Shown piece after piece: positions 16,140-24,413 of a stretch of DNA of 64,000 nt; position 1 is the first letter of the stretch, and each line of letters starts with the position of its first letter. The position numbers were made by a program, and so were the translations under genes. This DNA is from Corynebacterium sp. GTDB taxonomy: Bacteria; Actinomycetota; Actinomycetes; Mycobacteriales; Mycobacteriaceae. The notes under the pieces are model-generated. The model did no database searches. It had not been told where the DNA came from and was given only the letters and a program-made list of their open reading frames with translations. Location of the stretch: assembly GCF_030532965.1 (NCBI RefSeq), contig NZ_JAUNKC010000014.1, forward strand, positions 1 through 64,000, written 5' to 3'.

Positions 16140-18038
16140 TTATTTAAACGCCCGCTCCAAAAGCTCCCGGCGCGCCTGCTCTAAGGCCACCAAATCCGCG
16201 AACATTGCGTTGTAGGCTTGTTCGTCTTCGCTTGGCCGCATGCGTTGCAGCTTGCTTTTGAGCAGGGCGATTTGATTACCCACCCGTTGTTCATGCAGCC
16301 GCGATAGGGTGCGGTCGGTGTGCTGCATGAGGTTATCGGAGTCAGATTGGATAGGTTCGACGATTAATTCCGAGACCAGGGACCGGCCGATAATGTCGTC
16401 GATTTCCGAGGCGACGCTAGCGACCCATTCCTGTTGGTTTTCAGCCGCGGCGCAGCCCCCAGCTTTGGCGATGGCTTGGCGTACCACGCGGTAGGTCTCA
16501 AAGCTGAACGCGTCGTCGGGCAGTCCGTCGAAATACGCACCGGCGGCATGTGGGAACTGTAGTGCGAGTTTGAGGCTTTCGCGTTCCGGCCATAGCCTAG
16601 GGTCGCGGCGATTAGGTTGCGGCAGCATCGCCTGGGTGGGGGTTTGGTTGTGAGAAGCTGCGGTATCGAAACGCTTGGCGCGGCGTGGTTCTTGCTTGCG
16701 TTTGGGTGTGCGTGCTTCTTCCCGTACTCGTTGCAAAACGTCGGCTTCGTTGTGCCAGCCGACCCAGCCGCAGAGTTGCCGGGCGTATTCGGTTTGTAAG
16801 GCTTTATCGTGAATGTCGGCGACGATCGGGATCGTGCGACGCAGCGCTTGCAGTCGGCCTTCGACCGAGTCAAGCGGATAGTCGGCGATGATGGTGCGGA
16901 TGATGAATTCAAACATGGGCACCCGGGTTGCCACGAGGTCTCGTACCGCAGTGTCGCCTTTTTTCAGGCGCAGATCGCAGGGGTCCATCCCCTGCGGCGC
17001 CACCGCGACGAAGGACTGGCCGGTGAATTTTTGGTCACCTTCGAATGCCCGCATCGCGGCCTTTTGGCCAGCTTCGTCGCCGTCGAAGGTGTAGATGAGT
17101 TCGCCCCGAAAGTAGTTGTCGTCAAGCATGAGGCGGCGAATCATCTGGAGGTGTTCGTCGCCAAAAGCCGTGCCGCAGGAAGCTACGGCGGTGGTGATTC
17201 CGGCGGCGTGCATGGCCATAACGTCGGTGTAGCCTTCCACCACGACACATTGGTGGCGGGCGGCGATGTCCTTCTTGGCCATGTCTAGCCCGAAGAGCAC
17301 TTTGGATTTCTTATACAACAGGGTTTCCGGGGTGTTCATGTATTTGCCCAGGTTGTCGTCGTCGAAAAGCTTGCGGGCGCCGAAGCCAATAACGTCGCCG
17401 GAGGTGTTTTTAATCGGCCATAACAGGCGGCGATGGAACCGATCGATCGGGCCGCGTTTGCCCATGGTGGATAGCCCGGCGGCTTCAAGTTCTTTGAAGC
17501 TGAACCGCTTGAGCAGGTGTTTGGTCAGGGTGTCCCAGCCTTCCGGCGCGTAGCCGCATTCGAATGCATAGATGTGTTCTTTGGAAAACCCCCGATCCAG
17601 TAGGAATTTCCGGGCGACAGCGGCTTGGGGGGTTTCTAATTGCTGCCGGTAGAACTGGTGGGCCGCCCGATTCGCCTCAATCAGGCGTTTACGGGTGCCA
17701 GGTTCGACGGCCGGTGCACCGGTGCTGCCGCCTTGGTAATTTATCCGGTAATTGATGCGCTCGGCGACCGCCTCGACGGCCTCGGGAAAGCTGAGATGTT
17801 CCACCTCCATGAGGAAGGTGAAAACGTCGCCGCCTTTGCCGGTAGAGAAACAGTGGAAATAACCGTGGTTGGGGCGGACGTGAAAGGACGGGGTTTTCTC
17901 GTCTTTGAAGGGACTTAAGCCCTTAAGGGAATCGGCACCGGCGGGTTTTAATTGAACATATTCCGACACGATGTCTTCGATCGCCACTTGTTCACGAATC
18001 GCTTGAATATCAGAATCGGGAATACGTCCTTTTGCCAT
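16140..18038 (-). CDS. dnaG: DNA primase DnaG, with degenerate zinc-binding motif
   Basis: Primase makes RNA primers for lagging-strand synthesis. The 632-residue protein starts at MAKGRIPDSDIQAIREQ. An N-terminal zinc-finger-type domain spans residues 1-100, followed by the catalytic Toprim domain with EGYTD near residue 260 and the DGD of YTFDGDEAG near residue 310, and a helical C-terminal DnaB-binding region. In the zinc module the usual GLCPFH and HCFGCG are GLSPFK and HCFSTG, so three of four metal ligands are absent. The frame extends upstream to 18167, but 18038 gives the normal N-terminus. Confidence 0.95.
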   Translation of the reverse strand: MAKGRIPDSDIQAIREQVAIEDIVSEYVQLKPAGADSLKGLSPFKDEKTPSFHVRPNHGYFHCFSTGKGGDVFTFLMEVEHLSFPEAVEAVAERINYRINYQGGSTGAPAVEPGTRKRLIEANRAAHQFYRQQLETPQAAVARKFLLDRGFSKEHIYAFECGYAPEGWDTLTKHLLKRFSFKELEAAGLSTMGKRGPIDRFHRRLLWPIKNTSGDVIGFGARKLFDDDNLGKYMNTPETLLYKKSKVLFGLDMAKKDIAARHQCVVVEGYTDVMAMHAAGITTAVASCGTAFGDEHLQMIRRLMLDDNYFRGELIYTFDGDEAGQKAAMRAFEGDQKFTGQSFVAVAPQGMDPCDLRLKKGDTAVRDLVATRVPMFEFIIRTIIADYPLDSVEGRLQALRRTIPIVADIHDKALQTEYARQLCGWVGWHNEADVLQRVREEARTPKRKQEPRRAKRFDTAASHNQTPTQAMLPQPNRRDPRLWPERESLKLALQFPHAAGAYFDGLPDDAFSFETYRVVRQAIAKAGGCAAAENQQEWVASVASEIDDIIGRSLVSELIVEPIQSDSDNLMQHTDRTLSRLHEQRVGNQIALLKSKLQRMRPSEDEQAYNAMFADLVALEQARRELLERAFK

Positions 18039-18225
18039 GGTGTATAGATTACCCGCTGTGTCTAACTGGGCGGGTTTTCGCCTGCTTTTCGACGCCCCAC
18101 AGGCGGCATTCACCCAGCTTATCCGTATCATTTCAGGGGATATACAGCTCCAGTGCACAAAGACCACAAGGATTTTTTACACGGATGTAACCTCACGTTA
18201 ACCCCACCGGTTCACAGTGGTAGGT

Positions 18226-19263
18226 ATGCGATTAAAAAACAGTGATACCCGACCCATTGGTCAATTCAACGCCAATGAGGCAGAGAAAATTCGACAGTAC
18301 ATCCGCACCGAAGGAGCAAAATTCCTCCAAGACCCGAACGTGACCTCCGTCGGCATCGGTTTTAAAACCACCGACGGTAAACCAACCGGCGAAGTGGCCA
18401 TTCAGTTCACCGTGGCGAAAAAACTCAGCCCCCAGGAACTGGAAAATTCGGCATCCACCTTGCTGCCGGAATCCATCGAATTCGATCAGCTCGTTGTGCC
18501 GACCGACGTGGTGGAAGCCGATTTCGCGCCCAGTGTGGGCACCTCCACCACAAAGACCTTGGCACCGCAGCAAGTCTCCGACCCGGAACGCACGAAACGC
18601 CGCGACCCGGTTGTCCCCGGCATAAGCATCGGTAATCTCAACACCTCCGCTGGGACGCTGGGCGCAATCGTCTACGACAACACCACCAAGGCTGCGGTGG
18701 GGCTCAGTAATTGGCACGTACTGCACGGCCCGGATTCTGAAGTGGGAATCACCACCGTGCAGCCCGGCGTCCACGACGATCCGAATACGACGAAGAATAC
18801 GTTGGGGCAATTGCTCCGTTCGCATTTGAGTGAGGCAGGCGACTGCGCAATCACCTCCATTGAGCAGCGTGCTTTCGACCCCACGGTGCTGCAGTTAGGG
18901 GTTATTCCCGACTCGATTGGCGATCCGGAATTGGGGGATAAAATAATCAAATCGGGCCGCACCACCGGGGTGACCGAGGGTGTAGTGCAACGCGTTGATG
19001 TGCTGACCCGGATCGATTTCGGCGGCACCGTCGGGGAGAAAAACGTGCTCGGCTTTGAAATTGCCCCAGCCAAGACCGGCGGCACCGTCAGCGAAGGCGG
19101 CGATTCCGGTTCAGTGTGGCTGTACCAAAACCCGGATGGCACCACCTCCACCACCCTGGTTGGCCTGCACTTCGCGGGCAGTATCGCAGGCCCGTCGGTG
19201 GGAATTGCGTGTTTACCGGAATCGGTTTTCGCGAAGCTCAATATCAGCATTAAACCGACATAG
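18226..19263 (+). CDS. Trypsin-like (S1 fold) serine protease
   Basis: This protein of about 345 residues has an N-terminal domain (IRTEGAKFLQDPNVTSVGIG, then VAIQFTVAKKL). A chymotrypsin-fold domain follows with His in LSNWHVLHGP near residue 166, Asp in AGDCAI near residue 206 and Ser in SEGGDSGSVW near residue 295. No signal peptide is visible. Similar bacterial proteins act on unknown substrates; some are envelope-associated in spite of lacking a classical signal. Starts at 18217 (GTAGG-proximal) or 18226 (MRLKN) are both possible. Confidence 0.82.
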   Translation: MRLKNSDTRPIGQFNANEAEKIRQYIRTEGAKFLQDPNVTSVGIGFKTTDGKPTGEVAIQFTVAKKLSPQELENSASTLLPESIEFDQLVVPTDVVEADFAPSVGTSTTKTLAPQQVSDPERTKRRDPVVPGISIGNLNTSAGTLGAIVYDNTTKAAVGLSNWHVLHGPDSEVGITTVQPGVHDDPNTTKNTLGQLLRSHLSEAGDCAITSIEQRAFDPTVLQLGVIPDSIGDPELGDKIIKSGRTTGVTEGVVQRVDVLTRIDFGGTVGEKNVLGFEIAPAKTGGTVSEGGDSGSVWLYQNPDGTTSTTLVGLHFAGSIAGPSVGIACLPESVFAKLNISIKPT

Positions 19264-19582
19264 CGAGAAAACTACCGGTGCCAAGTTTTTAGGCACCGGG
19301 GCATGTGGCCGTGGGTTGGTTAACGAAGAATTACCTGTATAACTATTTCGATCCCTTGGCCTACTACTTCCCGCCAAAAACGACGCCAACCACGCCGAAA
19401 GCGGCGCGAACCACGCTGAACCGCGCCGACCGCCCGAACGGAAAACCGCTGTGCGGAAACCGATCGTGCGGAATTAGCCTGTCCGCGTTGCTTGTCGACG
19501 CGGCGGCTTCTCACGTTCTGGCGGCGGTTCGCCGCACGTTGAGTCCGCTTCCGGGCGGCGCGGTTTCGCTTGGGTGTCACCA
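19264..19582. other. Intergenic region between the protease gene and glmS
   Basis: Both flanking genes end here. A hairpin of CCGGTGCC with GGCACCGG near 19276-19299 is the only terminator-like structure, and it lacks a strong T run. The rest is GC-rich and low in complexity, with repeated CGCGCC/GGCG runs. It includes one copy of GCTTGTCGACG at 19490. Short arginine-rich open frames here look like composition artefacts. Confidence 0.5.
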
Positions 19583-21451
19583 CTATTCGACGGTGACGGA
19601 TTTAGCCAGGTTACGGGGCTGATCGACGTTGTACCCCTTAGCTTCGGCGACGGTGGCTGCAAAGATCTGGAGCGGAACCGTAGCCAACAGCGGTTGCATG
19701 AGGGTTGGGGCCTGAGGAATCCGAATCACGTGATTGGCGTATTGCTCAACCGCGTCGTCGCCTTCCTCAGCAATGACGATGGTGATGGCGCCTCGGGCAC
19801 GCACCTCTTGGATATTCGAGACGACTTTGCCGTGCAAAGAATCCCGGCCGCGCGGCGACGGAACGATGATGAACACCGGCTGGCCTTCGTCGATAAGCGC
19901 GATGGGGCCGTGCTTCAATTCGCCCGCCGCGAAACCTTCGGCGTGGATATAAGCCAACTCTTTGAGCTTCAAGGCACCTTCCAAGGCAACCGGGAAGCCC
20001 ACGTGGCGGCCTAGGAACAGCACCGACTCCACGTCCTTCATGCTGCGGCCCAATTCCTTGATCTGGTCTTCAGTGTCGATGACCGCCTGAATCTTATCCG
20101 GGATCGCCCGCAGGTCATCTAAGACCTTGAGTACTTCGTCGGCGAACATATTGCCGCGCAATTGCGCCAGATACAGCCCCAATACGTAAGAGGCGGTGAT
20201 CTGCGCCAAAAACGCCTTCGTGGAGGCAACCGCGATTTCCGGCCCGGCGTGGGTATAAATATTCGCATCCGCCATGCGCGGGATCGACGAACCGTGCGTA
20301 TTGCAGATCGCGATGACCTTCGCCCCTTGCTCCTTCGCGTGGCGCACCGCCATGAGCGTGTCCATGGTTTCACCCGACTGGGAAACCGCAACCACCAGGG
20401 TCTTTTCGTTCACGATCGGGTCGCGGTAGCGGAATTCGTGGGCCAGCTCCACCTCGGTAGGAATCCGGCACCAGTGCTCAATGGCGTACCGGGCAACCTG
20501 GCCGGAATAGGCGGCGGTGCCGCAGGCGATGACGATGATCTTGTCGATGGAGCGCAAAATAGCCTCGTCGATACGCAATTCGTCCAACGTCAACCGGCCT
20601 TTTTCATCCAGTCGACCGATGAGGGTATCCCGAACCGCAATCGGCTGGTCGTGGATTTCCTTTTCCATGAAGGAGTTAAAGCCGCCCTTTTCCGCAGCGG
20701 CCACATCCCACTCCACCGTAAACGGCGTGCCCTGGGCGGCATTGCCCGCGAAGTCGATGATCTGATACGAGTCGGCGGTGATGGTGACGATCTGGTCGTT
20801 ATCCATCTCCACCGCGGACTTGGTGAAATCGATAAAGCCGGAGACATCCGAACCTAGAAAGTTCTCCCCCTCGCCCAGGCCGATCACCAGCGGCGAGTTC
20901 CGGCGGGCGGCTACAATCCGATCCGGGAAGTCCGCATGAACCGCCAATAAGGTGAATGCGCCTTCCAAGCGGTTACAGGTACGCCGCATCGCCTCGGTGA
21001 GATCGCCTGCCTCGGCAAGCTCGGCGGCCAATACAGTCGCTGCAACCTCAGTGTCAGTCTCGGACACAAATTCATAACCCGCCGCGACAAGCTCCGACTT
21101 GAGTTCCGCATAGTTTTCGATGATTCCGTTGTGCACCACCGCGAGTTTTCCGCCCGCAACCACATGCGGGTGCGCATTCACGTCGGTGGGGCCACCGTGA
21201 GTCGCCCATCGGGTATGCCCAATCCCAAGCAGTGCATCCGGCAGCGGCTGTTGGGCGATCTCCGCCTCTAGGGCCGCAACTTTTCCTGCTTTCTTTCGGT
21301 GCGCCACCGCCTGGTTGTGCACCACGGCGATCCCGGCGGAGTCGTAGCCCCGGTACTCCAACCGACGCAAACCTTCGAGTACCACATCTTCTGCATTATG
21401 GCTACGACCAGCGATTTCAGGATTTCCTACATATCCGACAATTCCACACAT
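19583..21451 (-). CDS. glmS: Glutamine-fructose-6-phosphate aminotransferase (isomerizing)
   Basis: GlmS makes glucosamine 6-phosphate for peptidoglycan and other aminosugars. The 622-residue protein begins MCGIVGYVG, placing the glutaminase nucleophile at Cys2 after Met removal. The N-terminal amidotransferase domain includes RRLEYRGYDSAGIAV and GIGHTRWATHGGPT. Two SIS sugar-isomerase domains follow, with CGTAAYSG, SQSGETMDTL and a C-terminal PRNLAKSVTVE. The frame extends to 21508, but Cys2 fixes the start. No glmS ribozyme is expected or seen upstream. Confidence 0.97.
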   Translation of the reverse strand: MCGIVGYVGNPEIAGRSHNAEDVVLEGLRRLEYRGYDSAGIAVVHNQAVAHRKKAGKVAALEAEIAQQPLPDALLGIGHTRWATHGGPTDVNAHPHVVAGGKLAVVHNGIIENYAELKSELVAAGYEFVSETDTEVAATVLAAELAEAGDLTEAMRRTCNRLEGAFTLLAVHADFPDRIVAARRNSPLVIGLGEGENFLGSDVSGFIDFTKSAVEMDNDQIVTITADSYQIIDFAGNAAQGTPFTVEWDVAAAEKGGFNSFMEKEIHDQPIAVRDTLIGRLDEKGRLTLDELRIDEAILRSIDKIIVIACGTAAYSGQVARYAIEHWCRIPTEVELAHEFRYRDPIVNEKTLVVAVSQSGETMDTLMAVRHAKEQGAKVIAICNTHGSSIPRMADANIYTHAGPEIAVASTKAFLAQITASYVLGLYLAQLRGNMFADEVLKVLDDLRAIPDKIQAVIDTEDQIKELGRSMKDVESVLFLGRHVGFPVALEGALKLKELAYIHAEGFAAGELKHGPIALIDEGQPVFIIVPSPRGRDSLHGKVVSNIQEVRARGAITIVIAEEGDDAVEQYANHVIRIPQAPTLMQPLLATVPLQIFAATVAEAKGYNVDQPRNLAKSVTVE

Positions 21452-21653
21452 GCGGCAATCATAGCGTATTTCCAACTCATCGCTTTTATCGAAAACTCCA
21501 GAACACAAAAGGTCAGACGTCTTTATGAAAGCTTTCTCATATAGATAACCCTCGTTGGTGGTGGTTTTCTCCGCAATCCTGCAGCTGAATCTTTAGCACC
21601 AACAATGAGCAAGCACTCCCGCCCTGCGGCAGTTTCGTGCCACAATGTTGTCT

Positions 21654-22253
21654 ATGTCCGTTCCGTGGAAAAAGATCATTCCGGCCATCATCATCGCAGT
21701 TGTTGTCATCGGCATTGCCATCGCAATTGGTAATTTCCAAGCCGCCGACTCATCAAAGCAGCAAACCGCCTCCTTCATGAGCACCCAGGAACGGTCGCAA
21801 TCGGCGTCGAAAAGCACGCAGCCGCGCAAGGACATCACCAACCCCACCGAGAAACGCCCCGAGGCGAAGCCTGCCGAACCGCAACGCAACAACTCCGCCA
21901 AGCCCTATCCGTCGGAGAAAAACAGCGCGCCGAAGAAAGGCTTTGAGGACTTCCCCACCTGCGAAGTTTTGGATCTGCCGGTCGAGGCGGAGGAAACCAT
22001 CGACGATATTTTGGCAGGCGGGCCGTATCTCTATCCGAACAACGACAATCGCAGGTTTGGTAATTACGAACAAGTACTGCCGAAGAACAATAAAAACTAC
22101 TACCGGGAATACACGGTGGAAACCCCCGGGCTGCGGCATCGCGGCGAACGCCGCATCGTCACCGGCGGCGGCACCGAAACCGACCCCGAGGTGTGGCTTT
22201 ATACCGACGATCACTACGAAAGTTTCTGTCTGATCCCCGACGCCGAATACTAG
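21654..22253 (+). CDS. Membrane-anchored or secreted guanyl-specific ribonuclease (RNase Sa/barnase-like fold)
   Basis: This protein of about 199 residues has an N-terminal hydrophobic anchor (IIPAIIIAVVVIGIAIAIG), a charged proline-rich linker to about residue 95, and a C-terminal domain matching microbial RNase Sa/T1-type nucleases. The domain shows LPVEAEETIDDILAGGPYLY, the catalytic Glu in YYREYTV, the Arg in RGERRIVTGG and the His in YTDDHYESF, in the expected order and spacing. It should cleave RNA after guanosine outside the membrane. No barstar-like inhibitor is encoded beside it. The start could be 21645 or 21654. Confidence 0.85.
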   Translation: MSVPWKKIIPAIIIAVVVIGIAIAIGNFQAADSSKQQTASFMSTQERSQSASKSTQPRKDITNPTEKRPEAKPAEPQRNNSAKPYPSEKNSAPKKGFEDFPTCEVLDLPVEAEETIDDILAGGPYLYPNNDNRRFGNYEQVLPKNNKNYYREYTVETPGLRHRGERRIVTGGGTETDPEVWLYTDDHYESFCLIPDAEY

Positions 22254-22264
22254 AACAACCAGGC

Positions 22265-22327
22265 GCGACATATCACGGTACATGTGCGACATATCGCGAT
22301 ACATGCGGGACAATCAGACATAAGCGA
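22265..22327 (+). repeat. Short 21-base tandem repeat, two good copies and one degenerate
   Basis: Units at 22265-22285 and 22286-22306 share 18 of 21 bases (core GCGACATATC, then TACATG). A weaker third unit runs to 22327. They lie between the convergent ends of the ribonuclease gene and dgt. No terminator hairpin is obvious here. Confidence 0.7.
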
Positions 22328-22354
22328 GACTGTCACGAACCTTGCGGTCGCTAT

Positions 22355-23656
22355 CTAGCCCCAGAAGCTTGTTAATTCCGCCGATTGTTTAGCCAATCGC
22401 TCCAACCGCGATTCGGTCATCGACGCGATCTGGTCAACGATAACCCGCTGCCGGGCAGCAGGGGTTTCGGCCTCAAGCCACCAGTGCCGAAACATCGGGT
22501 CCAAAGCGCCGGGAGCGCCGGCGGTGAGATAATCCGCCACCCGGTAAATCCGGTCCCGCTGGAAACTTTGGCGCTCCATGTGGGTTTTCGTGTCCATGAC
22601 GTAGAGCACCGCGATGGTTTTCAGCAGGGTCACTTCAGCCATCACCTGGTCAGGAATAACCAACCGACCGTAGGTGCGGCCAATCGCGCCGATGCGGACA
22701 TTATCTGGATCGGCTTTGGTCGCTTCGATCACCGCGCCGACATATCTACCCACGAGTTCGGAGGTCATGGCCTTAAGTCCGATATGCCCCCGCAGGCTAC
22801 CGTCGAATTCCGCTGCGCCGCGTACCACCGCCAGTTCGCGTAGGTGATCGGCCGCGTCCACCATAGCTTCCGGGGTTCCGCCGAAAGCATGGGCACCCTT
22901 GTCGGCGAGGTTGGCCAATTCCACGAAATCCCACAGCACCTTCAGGTCGATGCGCCCCGAGATGATCCCGTCCTCCACGTCGTGGACGGAATAGGCGATG
23001 TCGTCGGAAAAGTCCATCGTTTGGGCTTCCATCGCGGGGCTAATATCGTCATGCCCGGCCCGCAGCCAGTCGAGAATGTGCCGGTCTTCGTCGTAGCAGC
23101 CGTATTTCCGGTTGATGCTGCCATCCGGATTGGTTTTGGTCACCGGGTATTTGCAAGCCGCGTCCAGGGCGGCGCGGGTGAGATTCAACCCAACAGACGC
23201 ACCGTCCGGGGTGAGTATCTTCGGCTCAAGTCGGGTGAGAATCCGCAGCGTCTGGGCGTTTCCTTCAAAACCGCCGCAGCTGTCGGCGACATCGTTGAGG
23301 GCGCGTTCGCCGTTATGCCCATACGGTGGGTGGCCGATGTCGTGGGTAAGCCCCGCCATTTCGCACAGATCCGGATCCAGCCCCAATCCGGTCCCGATGC
23401 CGCGCGCGATTTGCGCGACCTCAAGCGAATGGGTCAGCCGGGTGCGCGGGGTATCGCCGTCGCGGGGGCCAACCACCTGGGTTTTATCGGCTAGTCGGCG
23501 CAGCGCAGCCGAGTGCAGCACGCGCGCCCGGTCGCGGGCGAAGGGGCCGCGACCATCGGAGTGGTCGATTAATGAGCTGCCCTTTGATGGTTCGTCGTAC
23601 ATGCGGTCGACGTCGTGCGCGGAATAGTGGTACATGCCTGAAGGTGACGCTTTCAT
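22355..23656 (-). CDS. dgt: Deoxyguanosinetriphosphate triphosphohydrolase-like protein
   Basis: This HD-domain enzyme hydrolyses dNTPs (dGTP in the type member) to nucleoside and triphosphate. In the 433-residue protein the metal ligands are visible in RTRLTHSLEVAQIARGIG and LTHDIGHPPYGHNGERAL, followed by a later acidic segment FSDDIAYSVHDVEDG. The N-terminus includes RARVLHSAALRRLADKTQV, typical of this group. It lies directly after the YdcF-type gene, with their ends touching, so the two are likely co-transcribed. Confidence 0.93.
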   Translation of the reverse strand: MKASPSGMYHYSAHDVDRMYDEPSKGSSLIDHSDGRGPFARDRARVLHSAALRRLADKTQVVGPRDGDTPRTRLTHSLEVAQIARGIGTGLGLDPDLCEMAGLTHDIGHPPYGHNGERALNDVADSCGGFEGNAQTLRILTRLEPKILTPDGASVGLNLTRAALDAACKYPVTKTNPDGSINRKYGCYDEDRHILDWLRAGHDDISPAMEAQTMDFSDDIAYSVHDVEDGIISGRIDLKVLWDFVELANLADKGAHAFGGTPEAMVDAADHLRELAVVRGAAEFDGSLRGHIGLKAMTSELVGRYVGAVIEATKADPDNVRIGAIGRTYGRLVIPDQVMAEVTLLKTIAVLYVMDTKTHMERQSFQRDRIYRVADYLTAGAPGALDPMFRHWWLEAETPAARQRVIVDQIASMTESRLERLAKQSAELTSFWG

Positions 23657-24333
23657 TATTGTGCGCGGAGTTTCTCGTGACGGGCTACCCGGGAAGGCCG
23701 AAGCAGCCCTTGGGCGTAGCGAAGCCAGTCCTCAACCACGGCTGCGGAGCGGCGGCCAAGAAGTGCGTGGATGGCGACAACGATAAGCCCGCCGAGTTCG
23801 TGGCTGAGGCTTAGAAACCACGACTTTGTGGGGAACGTTGTGGGACAGTACGGGGTCGGTGACGCTTGAGCATCGATACCGACCAGGCGGGCGAGTAATT
23901 CGGCGCGCAACGCGTGGTGCGGGTCGGTGACGATGAGCGCTTTGCCGACCACGTGTGGTTTCAACGCCACGTAGGATCCGAGGGTGTCGTTTCCCTCCGG
24001 CACTGCAATCATGCAGTCGGGATCGACTTTGGCTTTCAGCAGCGTGGTGCGCCCGACTTCGGCCTCGGTGAAAACGTCACCGGGGAGGTTTCCGCCAACC
24101 GTGATGATGGTTTGGGTTTCGTGTTGGTGCCATAATTCGGCGGCCCAGCGGAGCCGGGCAGCGAATTGCCGACCAGGGATACCGTTGTATTGCGCGGTTC
24201 CCAAAACGATGATGGTTCCGTATGCGGTGCGGGGTTTATTAGTTGGCCGGTAGTGGCCACGGCCGATGACACCGACCAGTGCTGCGCCGATAACGGCTAG
24301 TGTGGTGTTAAGAATCACCCGGAGCGCGTTCAT
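23656..24333 (-). CDS. YdcF/SanA family (DUF218) membrane-anchored protein
   Basis: This 225-residue protein has an N-terminal hydrophobic helix (residues 5-22). A DUF218 domain follows with IVLGTAQYNGIPGRQFAARLRWAAELW, TIITVGGNLPGD, FTEAEVGRTTLL and DPHHALRAELLARLVG. The family acts in the envelope and includes the SanA vancomycin-sensitivity protein; its reaction is not established. Its stop overlaps the start of dgt downstream. Confidence 0.88.
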   Translation of the reverse strand: MNALRVILNTTLAVIGAALVGVIGRGHYRPTNKPRTAYGTIIVLGTAQYNGIPGRQFAARLRWAAELWHQHETQTIITVGGNLPGDVFTEAEVGRTTLLKAKVDPDCMIAVPEGNDTLGSYVALKPHVVGKALIVTDPHHALRAELLARLVGIDAQASPTPYCPTTFPTKSWFLSLSHELGGLIVVAIHALLGRRSAAVVEDWLRYAQGLLRPSRVARHEKLRAQ

Positions 24334-24413
24334 AGTTGTAAATCGTAGTGGTTTTTGCCTGTTGCTGGCACTTTATGGCTGCCGTGTCGGTATGTGCGAC
24401 TATCCTTATTGGC

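Noticed and set aside
19320..19583. Arginine-rich 87-codon frame between the protease gene and glmS
   Set aside because: Composition-driven frame with no ribosome site, and no domain; it overlaps the end of glmS.
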